Shown here piece after piece: positions 18,433 to 27,402 of a stretch of DNA of 42,751 bases (position 1 is its first letter; the number at the start of each line of letters is the position of its first letter). Origin of the DNA: an uncultured Lentisphaeria bacterium (lineage in GTDB: Bacteria > Verrucomicrobiota > Lentisphaeria > Victivallales > Victivallaceae). The notes under the pieces are model-generated. The model made no database searches. It was not told where the DNA came from and saw nothing but the letters and a program-made list of their open reading frames with translations. The DNA is taken from NCBI GenBank assembly GCA_903863035.1, contig CAIPAT010000053.1, forward strand, positions 1 through 42,751. The letters run 5' to 3'. Made by a program: the position numbers and the translations under genes.

Positions 18433-19145
18433 ACAGTGTCAAATATTCCATCGTCATCCCGACTCTGAACGAAAGAGAAAACATTGTTCCGCTGCTTAAA
18501 CGCATCGAAGGCTGCGGCTTGCAGAACTTTGAAATCCTGGTCGTTGACGAAAACTCTCCTGATGGTACTTGCCAGGCAGTCAACGATTACAGTAAAGATA
18601 AAAACAATATCCGCGGCATTCTCAATGACGGCATCCCCGGCTTAAGCCCCAGCATCGTCAAGGGTTTTGAATCCGCCGCAGGTGAATTCCTCTGCTGCAT
18701 GGATGGCGATATGCAGCATGACGTCAAAGACCTCCCCGCAATTTTTAAAAGCCTGGAAAATAACGATTTCGTGATCGGTTCCAGATATGTCGAAGGCGGT
18801 GGCTTTGCCGAAAAATGGAGTCTTTCTCGCGTCATCATCAGCCGGTCAGCAGCCATGTTGACTAAAATCTTTCTACAGGTCACCGTTAAAGACCCCATGT
18901 CCGGTTTTTTCGCCGTCAAAAAAACCGCTTTCAACGAGATTAAATCGAAACTAAGTCCCCGCGGCTTCAAAATCATGTTGGAAATGCTATATCTGCTGAC
19001 CCATACCGGTAAACCATGCCGCGTTACCGAGTGCGGCATCACTTTCAACAAGCGTATCCACGGTCAGAGCAAACTGAGCATGAAAGTAATCCTCGATTTT
19101 CTCCGCATGCTATGGAAACTCCCGCGTCAGACAAAAAATAAATAG
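18429..19145 (+). CDS. Family 2 glycosyltransferase, polyprenol-phosphate mannose synthase-like
   Basis: 238 residues. The GT-A fold is shown by YSIVIPTLNERENI at the start, VVDENSPDGT, and the metal-binding DGDMQHD near residue 95. Then come GSRYVEGGG, DPMSGFFAV and the late FNKRIHGQSKL motif typical of dolichol/polyprenol phosphate mannosyltransferases (DPM1 type). There is no C-terminal membrane domain, so it is the short soluble form. It would charge a lipid carrier with a sugar for envelope glycosylation. It overlaps mtnA by 4 bases (ATGA), so translation is coupled. Confidence 0.9.
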   Translation: MNSVKYSIVIPTLNERENIVPLLKRIEGCGLQNFEILVVDENSPDGTCQAVNDYSKDKNNIRGILNDGIPGLSPSIVKGFESAAGEFLCCMDGDMQHDVKDLPAIFKSLENNDFVIGSRYVEGGGFAEKWSLSRVIISRSAAMLTKIFLQVTVKDPMSGFFAVKKTAFNEIKSKLSPRGFKIMLEMLYLLTHTGKPCRVTECGITFNKRIHGQSKLSMKVILDFLRMLWKLPRQTKNK

Positions 19146-19161
19146 ACAATTCCAGCCATAA

Positions 19162-19335
19162 GTAGAGAACGCGTTCAGGCTGTTTGAAAGCGACCTTGGA
19201 CTACGCCCGTTTTTCCATTATACTGAAGATCGTTGCGACAGACACCGCCGGATTACTATTCTGGCATATCACCTGTTACGCTGGGTTGAATATTCGCTGC
19301 AAGCCGGGCAGGAGTGCAATTTTAAAAAGATGTGA
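19162..19335 (+). pseudogene. C-terminal remnant of an IS4/IS1634-type DDE transposase
   Basis: A 57-codon frame between two stops and without a start codon reads NAFRLFESDLGLRPFF, later ITILAYHLLRWVEYSL, and ends FKKM. This matches the segment after the catalytic glutamate in DDE transposases of the IS4/IS1634 superfamily (FRxLKSxLGLRPxYH...VLAYHLL). The rest of the transposase is missing, so this is a relic. It lies directly behind the GT2 gene. Confidence 0.7.
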
Positions 19336-19361
19336 AAGCGACGTCGTGCCTGTTTTGGTGC

Positions 19362-19528
19362 TAAGGAGTCGTTCAAAAATAACTGGCACTTTCTACTGGT
19401 CCTCCGGGGAGCTTCCGGCTCCGCCGCTTCGTTACAAAGCGCTACAGCTTTGCTCCTCACCGGCGAATCCGGAATTTCTCCCGGATACCTCAGTATAAAA
19501 ATACCACTTATTTCTTAACAACTCCTAA
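19362..19528. mobile_element. MITE-like element with imperfect terminal inverted repeats
   Basis: About 167 bases. The left end (from TAAGGAGTCGTTCAAAA at 19362) is matched, inverted, by the right end (reads TTAGGAGTTGTTAAGAA on the minus strand from 19528). The similarity runs for about 30 bases with several mismatches. The interior is non-coding and GC-rich. It lies directly behind the transposase relic and may be a non-autonomous relative of that element. The rest of the 601-base gap (to 19746) holds nothing I can assign. Confidence 0.5.
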
Positions 19529-19746
19529 GTAGTTGATTGCCAACATGTCATTTTTTTTACCTGCGTAAATTGGGCCGGGAAAGCGCATCTTGCTCAGAGG
19601 ATGTTGCCATAATATGAGGCGGAAGACCAAATGTTTAATGTATTTTCTTTCATTGACAGAATACAAAACAGCTCTTGAGTTTTTGGTTTATCCGGGTTAT
19701 ATTGTTAAATCGGAAATTATAAATCATAATATTCTTCCGGAGAGAC

Positions 19747-20334
19747 ATGAAAAAGTTTTTATTTTCGAGCATATTAATGTTGTTATTTGCCTGTGTGGTT
19801 GCAGCGGATGAAGACACCACCGCCCGCCGTTTCTGCCTGGGCTGGATTGTGTCTGCTGAAATCAGCTCTAAACCGGTTTCCGTGTGGAACCGGAATCCCT
19901 ATGCGTTCAGTGATAAGTTCAAGAACAAGGCATACGCGGTGGTGGCGGTGAAGCTTGACCGGGACCGGACTTTGAGCATTTACGATTTTTCACTGATTGC
20001 TGACGACAGTAAATTCCCCTGTGTCGCATTGCGGAAAGGGATCAGTGATTTTGATGCTTCAAACTGGCAGTACACGGATACTTTAGCGGAAGAGGTCTAC
20101 ACTATGCTTTTCATTGTCGAATATCCTGACCTCTACTCCACCAGTAAAATTAAGCTGAAACTGGTGTACAATCTTTCGAAAACGAACTCTGTTGATTACC
20201 TGATACCTTTCAAAAATCTGAACTCTGGTGATTTCACGCCGGCGACCAATATTCCGTCTGAAGGCATCCTTGAAGTTGATACACCGTCGGCGGCGACTGC
20301 AACCCCGGGCGGAACTAATACCGGTAATAAATAA
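19747..20334 (+). CDS. Secreted protein of unknown function
   Basis: 195 residues. A signal peptide ends CVVAA near residue 20. The mature part looks like a small beta-sandwich: VVAVKLDRDRTLSIYDFSLI, later VEYPDLYSTSKIKLKLVYN. The last 25 residues are a Thr/Gly/Ala-rich tail (PSAATATPGG) with no anchor. I do not recognise a family. The stop codon is followed at once by the ATG of the YgiQ gene, so the two are co-transcribed. GGAG precedes the ATG. Confidence 0.75.
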   Translation: MKKFLFSSILMLLFACVVAADEDTTARRFCLGWIVSAEISSKPVSVWNRNPYAFSDKFKNKAYAVVAVKLDRDRTLSIYDFSLIADDSKFPCVALRKGISDFDASNWQYTDTLAEEVYTMLFIVEYPDLYSTSKIKLKLVYNLSKTNSVDYLIPFKNLNSGDFTPATNIPSEGILEVDTPSAATATPGGTNTGNK

Positions 20335-22068
20335 ATGCCCAAATACACTCCTGCTTTTATGCCGATGTCCCGTGCCGAGATGGAAAAGCTCGGATGGAAA
20401 GAACTAGATGTTCTGATCATTACCGGCGACTGCTATGTTGATCATCCTTCTTATGGTGTGTCGATAATCGGCCGTTTACTGCTCGATGCCGGATACCGGA
20501 CAGGCATTATTGCCCAGCCTGACTGGAAAAATCCTGCTTCGCTGCAAGTTATGGGACGTCCGCGCATCGCCTGTGCGATTTCCTCCGGCAATATGGATTC
20601 CATGGTTAATATTTACACCGCCGCCCGGCGGCTGCGGCATGATGACGTATATTCTGAAAACGGCGAGCCCGGTAAACGTCCGCCTCAGGCAGTCGTAGTT
20701 TATTCCCAGCTTGCGCGCCATGCGTTTCCTAAGATTCCCGTAGTTATCGGTGGACTTGAAGCCAGTTTGCGCCGCGTTGCGCATTATGATTACTGGCAGG
20801 ACAAACTCCGCGCCAGCGTCCTTGTTGACAGTAAAGCCGATATTGACATTTACGGCATGGGCGAAAAGCCTGTTATTGAAGTATTCAAGCGGCTTGAACA
20901 TAACGAATCGCTGCGCGGCATACCCGGGACCGCCATCTTGCTGGGCAAGAAAGATGCTGACGAATTCGACCGTGCCGCCTTTGTCGAACTGCCTTCATGG
21001 GAAGAACATCAAATCAACCGGGACGCTCTGATGGAGACCACGAAAATCGTCGAGCGTGAAATCAATCCGTATTGCGGACATGGCCTGATCCAGCGTTATG
21101 GTGATCGTCTGCTGGTCATTGAACCGCCTCCGGAACCGTTGAGCAAAGAGGAAATGGACAAAGTTTACGATCTGTCATTCAGTTATCAGCCTCATCCGGT
21201 GTACAAAGGAAAAATTCCGGCATTCGACACGATTAAAGATTCAATTCCAGCAGTGCGGGGCTGTCCCGGCGGCTGTTCTTTTTGCGGCCTGGTTGCTCAT
21301 CAGGGACGTATGATCATGTCCCGCAGCCATGATTCCATCATCCGCGAAGTAAACCGGATGACGGCGCGCAAAACTTTTCGCGGCACGATCAGCGATATCG
21401 GCGGCGCTGCCGGTAATATTTACGACAGCGGCCCGAAAGATGTTGAACGGTGCAAAATATGCCGTCGTTCATCATGTCTGTTCCCGAATATCTGCGACAA
21501 TTACCAGTCGGACGGTTGCAGTCTGGTGAGTCTGCTGCGCAAAGTCCGTAGTATTCCTGAAGTCAAGCATCTTCATATCAATTCAGGCATCCGGCTGGAG
21601 CTGGCTCTGCGCCAGAAGGAATTAACTAAAGAATTGATTCATCACCATGTCTCCGGACATCTGAAAGTCGCTCCCGAGCATCTGCATCCGAAAGTGTTGC
21701 AGTTGATGCGCAAAAACCGCGCTGAGGATTTCTATGCCTTTATGGAACTCTTCGAAAAGGAAAGCCGGGCGGCGGGCAAGGAGCAATATCTGATTCCGCT
21801 TTTCATTTCCAACTATCCGGGTTGTACTGAAAAAGAGATGAAAGTAGTGGACGATTTTCTAAACCGCCATAACTGGAGTCCGCAGCAGGTGCAGGACTAT
21901 ATTCCACTGCCGATGACCATGGGCGCCGCCATGTACTATACGGGCAAGGCCCCGGATGGCGAGATTATTCCCGTCAACCGAGGCCTGAAAGAACGCCGTC
22001 CGCAAATCAATGTGTTGAAAAAGAAACGCAGCATTCCGTTCAACCCGGAGCGCAAACCCGGAAGATAA
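20335..22068 (+). CDS. ygiQ: YgiQ-family radical SAM protein
   Basis: 577 residues, typical for YgiQ. The start region (DVLIITGDCYVDHPSYGVSI) and VIGGLEASLRRVAHYDYW are family hallmarks. The radical SAM cluster motif is C310, C314 and C317 in CPGGCSFC. Three further cysteines (CKICRRSSC, near 381-387) may bind a second cluster. The C-terminal DUF3362-like part includes PLPMTMGAAMYYTG. The reaction is unknown in all members. The gene starts directly after the previous stop and is followed by comF after 31 bases. Confidence 0.95.
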   Translation: MPKYTPAFMPMSRAEMEKLGWKELDVLIITGDCYVDHPSYGVSIIGRLLLDAGYRTGIIAQPDWKNPASLQVMGRPRIACAISSGNMDSMVNIYTAARRLRHDDVYSENGEPGKRPPQAVVVYSQLARHAFPKIPVVIGGLEASLRRVAHYDYWQDKLRASVLVDSKADIDIYGMGEKPVIEVFKRLEHNESLRGIPGTAILLGKKDADEFDRAAFVELPSWEEHQINRDALMETTKIVEREINPYCGHGLIQRYGDRLLVIEPPPEPLSKEEMDKVYDLSFSYQPHPVYKGKIPAFDTIKDSIPAVRGCPGGCSFCGLVAHQGRMIMSRSHDSIIREVNRMTARKTFRGTISDIGGAAGNIYDSGPKDVERCKICRRSSCLFPNICDNYQSDGCSLVSLLRKVRSIPEVKHLHINSGIRLELALRQKELTKELIHHHVSGHLKVAPEHLHPKVLQLMRKNRAEDFYAFMELFEKESRAAGKEQYLIPLFISNYPGCTEKEMKVVDDFLNRHNWSPQQVQDYIPLPMTMGAAMYYTGKAPDGEIIPVNRGLKERRPQINVLKKKRSIPFNPERKPGR

Positions 22069-22099
22069 GTCTAACCTTCAAGAAGGATTAGCGCAATAT

Positions 22100-22807
22100 A
22101 TGCTGAAGAATATTCTGAATCTGATATTGGACAGCGCTTGTTCGTTTCCTTGCCCAGGATGCAGGAAAGAGGTTACGGCGGAAGCTCGTAATGTGTTTTG
22201 TCAGGACTGCCGTACACGGATGAAACCGATCCTGCCGCCGCATTGTCCCGGTTGCGGCAGCGAACTTGACGGTGTACTGGAATTGTGTTCAAAGTGCATG
22301 GAGTTCGAAAAGCGTCCGTGGGACGGTGCTTTGGCGCTTTTCAATCTTCACGGTCACGGTCAGCAGTTGGTTCACCACTTCAAATACAATAATACGCCGG
22401 AACTGGCGCGGGCTTTCGGTGATATGGCGGCTGAAATCATTGCTGAACGCGGCATCAAAATTGATATGATTGTGCCGGTGCCGCTACACTGGACCCGTTC
22501 ATTCATGCGCGGTTACAACCAGTCAATGCTGATTTGCGAAATTATCTCCGTCCGCCTTGGAATTCCCTGCCGGTCGCTGCTTTCACGCCGTCGCCGTACA
22601 AGGCAGCAGGCTAAGCTCAATCGCCAGCAGCGTTTCGAAAATCTGGCCGATGCTTTCTCCTTAAAAAAAGACGTTGACTGCCGTAATCTTTCCGTGCTGC
22701 TGGTGGATGACGTGTTCACTACCGGCACGACCCTTGCCGCCGCCGCCGCCGTTCTTCGCGAAGCCGGTCCGGAAAAACTCTATGTTCTGTCCCTAGGCAG
22801 AAGGTAG
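22100..22807 (+). CDS. ComF-family phosphoribosyltransferase-like protein
   Basis: 235 residues. The N-terminal double zinc ribbon has paired cysteines CPGC, CQDC, CPGCG and CSKC within the first 70 residues. It is followed by the HHFKYNNTPELA motif and a phosphoribosyltransferase domain with the PRPP loop LLVDDVFTTGTT near residue 205. ComF/GntX-like proteins act in DNA uptake and in replication-restart (PriA-linked) processes. The exact role here is unknown. It closes the three-gene unit that begins at 19747. Confidence 0.93.
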   Translation: MLKNILNLILDSACSFPCPGCRKEVTAEARNVFCQDCRTRMKPILPPHCPGCGSELDGVLELCSKCMEFEKRPWDGALALFNLHGHGQQLVHHFKYNNTPELARAFGDMAAEIIAERGIKIDMIVPVPLHWTRSFMRGYNQSMLICEIISVRLGIPCRSLLSRRRRTRQQAKLNRQQRFENLADAFSLKKDVDCRNLSVLLVDDVFTTGTTLAAAAAVLREAGPEKLYVLSLGRR

Positions 22808-23143
22808 TAATTACAAAGGTAAACCTCCTGCTCCCCCGGGAAACTGGCAAAGTTTTACTTTTGAGGTAATAGGAGTAGGAATAAATGATATAATGTCTGC
22901 TCAAGGAATCTCTAACGCCTTGGAAATGCTTAAAGACTATCAGGTAATAAAAAATACTATCGTTCAGTTATTTTCTCAGTACGATGATTCCGGGAGATGT
23001 TGAAAAGACGCTGAAAAACCGTATTGTAATGCGGTACAGCGGAAAACTCTTTGTTTATTCAGTATCTTGCAATATTTATTATGAGTTCCTGCGGTTGTCC
23101 GATTTAATTTAAATTTCGTGTTTAATGGCAGTAATTTTCGGGG
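22808..23143. other. Intergenic region before the rhamnosidase gene
   Basis: 336 bases. A 36-codon frame (22893-23003, starting MSAQGIS, ending DDSGRC) has AGGAG about 17 bases before its ATG, too far for a good ribosome site. A short inverted repeat (23020-23037, ACCGTATT/AATGCGGT) is present without a T-tract. No clear promoter or recognisable RNA is visible. Confidence 0.35.
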
Positions 23144-23152
23144 ATGAATGTT

Positions 23153-25777
23153 ATGAAGGCAATGAGATTGCGAGTTGAATATCTAGAAAATCCAATGGGC
23201 ATGGATGAACCTTCGCCGCGATTCTCCTGGATAATGTCGGATGAACGGCAAGGCGCCAGTCAGAGCGCATATCAGATTGAATTAAGAGACGGGCGCCGGA
23301 TATTTTGGGATTCTGGAAAAATATCCCGGCCTGATTCCATGCAAATCAATTACAGCGGAGAGCCGCTTGCAGCCCGTACCCGGTACGAATGGAAAGTCCG
23401 CTTGTGGGACATTGAGGGAATTGCCGGCGGCTGGAGTGAGATTCAATGGTTTGAAACTGGTTTGATGAACGATTGGACAGCCCAATGGATCAGGGGTACC
23501 AATTCCGGCAGCTATTGCCAGCCGGCATCATATTTCCGCAAAGAGTTTGGTTTGAAATCTAAACCGTGCAGGGCCAGGCTTTATACGACTGCGCTCGGTC
23601 TGTATATCCCTTATTTGAACGGTATCGCGGTAACGGACAACTGTTTTATGCCGGGATGGACTGATTATTATGAACGGGTGCAATATCAGACTTACGACGT
23701 GACTGGCTTGCTTAACCGCGACGACAATGCCATCGGTGTGATTTTGAATGAGGGCTGGTTTTGCGGACAGATATCACGATTGTGGTCAACCGGGATTGTG
23801 AATTACGGCGACCGGCCCGCGTTTCTTGCGCAACTGGAAGTTGAAATGGAAGACGGCTCGACTCAAACGATTATCAGTGATGGCGATTGGCAATTCTCTA
23901 ATAATGGTCAACTCAGGGCATCGGACATATATATGGGGGAAAACTACGATGCCAGGATGGAACTGCCGGGGTGGAACAAGGCAGGTTATGATGGTCGCCA
24001 GTGGTTTCCGGCAGTTATCGACGAACGCAAAGTAAGAATTGACTGGAATTCCGGATTGCCGGTACGCCGGATTGAAGAACGGAAGCCGGTAATGATCTCA
24101 CAGCCGTTTCCCGGCGTATGGGTCGCGGATATGGGGCAAAACCTGACCGGCCGTGAAAAGATAGTTGTTAGAAACGCTCCTGCCGGAACCGAGATTTACC
24201 TTAAACACGGGGAAATGCTGAATAACGACGGTTCAGTGTATACTGATAATATGCGTGGCGCACGCGCCTCGACCCAATATATTGCCAGGGGAGATATGGA
24301 GGAAATCTATGAACCGTCATTTACTTTCTATGGTTTCAGATATCTTGAGATTTCAGGTTGGCCTGGCAAACTGGATGAAGATCAGATATCCTGTTATGTC
24401 ATGCATTCCGACATGGAACGTACCGGCTGGTTCGAGTGTTCCGATCCATTATTGAATAAACTCTACGAAAATGCCTGGTGGGGGCATCGCGATAATTATC
24501 TGGATGTGCCGACCGATTGTCCGCAACGGGATGAACGCCTGGCCTGGACCGCCGATACCCAGGTGTTTGCCCGCACTGCGGCATATAATGCCGACGTCTC
24601 CGCCTTTTTTTCAAAGTGGCTGGTTGATCTTGACCTGTCACGGAATGAGGACGGCGAATATCCGCAATATGCCCCGTTTTACCGGAAGGACGGTTTTGTC
24701 GGAGCCGCAGGCTGGGCGGATGCCGGAATAATTTGCCCGTGGATCATCTGGGAAATGTATGGCGACAAAAGAGTTCTGGAAAAATATTTTGACTCAATGA
24801 TGGGCTGGATAAAATTTGTTGAGAAGAAGAGTGATAACCTGATCAGCTTCCTGGCCAGGTTCAAAGATCATCTGAATATCAATGCCGAGACTCCGGCAGA
24901 TTTAGTCGGAACAGCGTTCTTTGCCGGAATGACTGATCTGCTGTCGAGAATTGCCGCAATTATCGGCCGTAATGACGAGGAACAAAAATTAGCGGAACTT
25001 TTTGCCGCAATCAAACAAGCCTATGTAAAACGGTTTATCACTCCGGCAGGAGAATTGACGGTAAAAACTCAGGCTGCCGCCGTTTTAACTCTGTATTTCA
25101 AACTTGCTCCGGATGAATTCCGGCAGCAAATTATTGATTATCTAGTTCACGATATTGTGGCAGAGCGGGATATGCACCTCAGCACCGGCTTTCTCGGCAC
25201 TCCCTATCTGGCCCATGTTCTTTCCGACAACGGCAGGGCGGATATTGCTTACGCTCTGCTTAACCAGACAACCTGTCCGTCATGGCTTTTTCCGGTAACC
25301 CAGGGTGCAACCACCTTCTGGGAACGGTGGAACAGCTGGACTAAGGAAGGCGGTTGTTTTGCCGGGCCGATGAATTCATTCAACCACTATGCGTTCGGAG
25401 CGATAATCGATTGGTTTTACGGCGTCATCTGCGGCATCAAGCCTGTTTCAGACCAGCCGGCGTTCAAACATTTTCGTGCCGCTCCTTTGCCTGGAGGAAA
25501 ACTTGATTTTGCCAGAATGGTGTTCAATTCGCCTTACGGAATAATTATTTCCGCATGGAGACGTAATGGCGATAAACTGATTTACGAGCTTAAAGTTCCA
25601 GCTAATTCAACCGCCGAAGTTTGCTTCCCAACCCTGTCTCCGGACAATGTCAGCGAAAGCGGACAGCCGGTCGCTGCGCGTTTTGAAGTCATCGGCAGTG
25701 ATTCAGTCCGTCCGGCAATAAAATTGCCGGCGGGGGCGTATGAATTTGAAATAACAAAGCCGATATACATTGATTAA
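23153..25777 (+). CDS. Alpha-L-rhamnosidase, GH78
   Basis: 874 residues from the ATG at 23153, which sits 9 bases after GGGG; the in-frame ATG at 23144 touches that GGGG. The domain order is that of GH78: an N-terminal fibronectin-like domain (RVEYLENPMGMD, PRFSW), two jelly rolls including NGIAVTDNCFMPGWTDYYERVQY, an (alpha/alpha)6 barrel (from about 410) and a C-terminal sandwich. Catalytic motifs are E461 in DCPQRDERLAW (general acid) and E724 in WERWNSW (base side). It inverts and releases terminal L-rhamnose. There is no signal peptide, so it acts inside the cell on imported oligosaccharides or glycosides. It stands alone on its strand, 336 bases after comF. Confidence 0.93.
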   Translation: MKAMRLRVEYLENPMGMDEPSPRFSWIMSDERQGASQSAYQIELRDGRRIFWDSGKISRPDSMQINYSGEPLAARTRYEWKVRLWDIEGIAGGWSEIQWFETGLMNDWTAQWIRGTNSGSYCQPASYFRKEFGLKSKPCRARLYTTALGLYIPYLNGIAVTDNCFMPGWTDYYERVQYQTYDVTGLLNRDDNAIGVILNEGWFCGQISRLWSTGIVNYGDRPAFLAQLEVEMEDGSTQTIISDGDWQFSNNGQLRASDIYMGENYDARMELPGWNKAGYDGRQWFPAVIDERKVRIDWNSGLPVRRIEERKPVMISQPFPGVWVADMGQNLTGREKIVVRNAPAGTEIYLKHGEMLNNDGSVYTDNMRGARASTQYIARGDMEEIYEPSFTFYGFRYLEISGWPGKLDEDQISCYVMHSDMERTGWFECSDPLLNKLYENAWWGHRDNYLDVPTDCPQRDERLAWTADTQVFARTAAYNADVSAFFSKWLVDLDLSRNEDGEYPQYAPFYRKDGFVGAAGWADAGIICPWIIWEMYGDKRVLEKYFDSMMGWIKFVEKKSDNLISFLARFKDHLNINAETPADLVGTAFFAGMTDLLSRIAAIIGRNDEEQKLAELFAAIKQAYVKRFITPAGELTVKTQAAAVLTLYFKLAPDEFRQQIIDYLVHDIVAERDMHLSTGFLGTPYLAHVLSDNGRADIAYALLNQTTCPSWLFPVTQGATTFWERWNSWTKEGGCFAGPMNSFNHYAFGAIIDWFYGVICGIKPVSDQPAFKHFRAAPLPGGKLDFARMVFNSPYGIIISAWRRNGDKLIYELKVPANSTAEVCFPTLSPDNVSESGQPVAARFEVIGSDSVRPAIKLPAGAYEFEITKPIYID

Positions 25778-25860
25778 TTTGTATGTTCACATGCTTGCAT
25801 TTAGCATGTAATTGAATCATATTGAGTTGATTGCAATAAACATTATTTGGAAGAATTTGT

Positions 25861-27399
25861 ATGGCAGACATCAAGAAAATAAAACATAGAAAAAACAATA
25901 AGCCGTGGCAGAAAGACGGCGTGAAACCTCCAGCCGCAAACCGCAAGGAAGCGGACAACCGTCCCCGTTCGCAATCTCCGCGCGCCGCAGCGGGAGGTCC
26001 CAATAAAACCGGAGATACTTTTCGCCGTCCGGAGGCCCCGTCCGGCGTTAAAAAAAGTAGTGGCAGACCGCCGCGGTATGAAGCGGACAACCGTCCGCGA
26101 TCAGGTTCTGCCCCGTCCGCCAGCAGATATGAAACAGATAGCCGTACGCGTCAGTCCTTGCCGGCAAAGCCAACGGAAGTAAAACCGGCGGTTATGGGAT
26201 ATGCTGAATATGTGGGGGAAGTGTGCCGGGAATTCCCGAATAAAGTTCTGTTCGATATCTATGCAGCTGACCCGCTGGCCGGTTTTACCTACCAGGATGA
26301 GTGCCTGATCAAGCAGAAAGCGCTGGAACTGTTCTGGAGGAAGAATGACATTCCGGGAACGCCGGAGAAAATAATTCCGTCGCCGTTGTCGCGCGGCTAC
26401 CGGACTAACTCGAAACGGCGTGTATTATTTTACAAAGGGAAAGCCTCATTGGTGTTGGAACAGAGTCGCTGTGAACCCGGGACTCTTCAGCAGTCTTCGC
26501 TCGAGCCGGCATTGCATCTGTCCATCTATCAATTCTTACTGGATCTGTTGTCCAATGTTAATTACCAGATGCTGGCTCGCAGCCTGAATTTCTGTATTAT
26601 TCGCGGCTCGTACACCAGTTGCTCAGTTATCTTGAACGTCCATACCGTTGACAATATTATTGTGCGTAAAATCAAACAATTCGCCGCAGCGCTGAAAAAT
26701 AACGACCCGCGCATTATATCCTGTTTCATGTATGTTGATCCTACTAAATCCGACTATTACCTGGAAAGCAGGCGGCCGGAAAAAGGCGTCGCCCTTAAAA
26801 AACTGTTCGGCCCGGAAAACATTGACATCACGGTTGACGGTATTCGCCTGTTATATCCGCCGACAATATTCTCTCAGGTCAACGAATCCATGCTGCCGCA
26901 TTTTACCGGGGCCATCCGGGAGCTGCTTAAATTAACACCGGATACCCGCATGCTGGACCTCTATTGCGGTTACGGTTTGATTGGATTGACATCTGCTCCG
27001 TATGTCGGTTCGGTTGTCGGGATGGATATCGAAGGTCCCGCCATTCACGCGGCTATTGAGAACGCTAAATATCATTTTTCCGGCAAATCACTCAAATTTA
27101 TTGCCAGCCCTGTCACCGCGGATTCTCTGAGTGATAAACTGCCTCCTCCGAACTCAAAAGAAGTAGTGCTGCTTGACCCGCCGCGCAGCGGCACCGCCAG
27201 GGGCGTAATCGCGACCATCGCAGAGCGGCAGCCGCTCCGGGTTCTTCACATTTTCTGCGGCACCGATGAAATCCCGCGCGAACTTCAGGAATGGAATAAG
27301 AACGGCTATATTCCCGGACGGATTCTGCCACTTGATATGTTTCCAGGATCCCCGAACCTGGAAACCATGATCCTGCTGGAACCCGGACAAGGACATTAA
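25861..27399 (+). CDS. TrmA/RlmD-like RNA (uracil-5-)-methyltransferase with a disordered N-terminal extension
   Basis: 512 residues. The C-terminal half is a Rossmann methyltransferase with LDLYCGYGLIGL (SAM loop, near 365), DPPRSG (D439), the catalytic cysteine C466 in HIFCGTD and the general base E501 in PNLETM, as in TrmA/RlmC/RlmD. The classical SCNP motif is changed to FCGT. The first 115 residues are low-complexity, rich in Arg, Pro, Lys and Ser, with a repeated ADNRPRS unit; such a tail probably binds RNA. No TRAM domain or iron-sulfur cysteine cluster is evident. The target nucleotide is unknown. Three bases separate it from the lactonase gene. Confidence 0.87.
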   Translation: MADIKKIKHRKNNKPWQKDGVKPPAANRKEADNRPRSQSPRAAAGGPNKTGDTFRRPEAPSGVKKSSGRPPRYEADNRPRSGSAPSASRYETDSRTRQSLPAKPTEVKPAVMGYAEYVGEVCREFPNKVLFDIYAADPLAGFTYQDECLIKQKALELFWRKNDIPGTPEKIIPSPLSRGYRTNSKRRVLFYKGKASLVLEQSRCEPGTLQQSSLEPALHLSIYQFLLDLLSNVNYQMLARSLNFCIIRGSYTSCSVILNVHTVDNIIVRKIKQFAAALKNNDPRIISCFMYVDPTKSDYYLESRRPEKGVALKKLFGPENIDITVDGIRLLYPPTIFSQVNESMLPHFTGAIRELLKLTPDTRMLDLYCGYGLIGLTSAPYVGSVVGMDIEGPAIHAAIENAKYHFSGKSLKFIASPVTADSLSDKLPPPNSKEVVLLDPPRSGTARGVIATIAERQPLRVLHIFCGTDEIPRELQEWNKNGYIPGRILPLDMFPGSPNLETMILLEPGQGH

Positions 27400-27402
27400 A
27401 TT

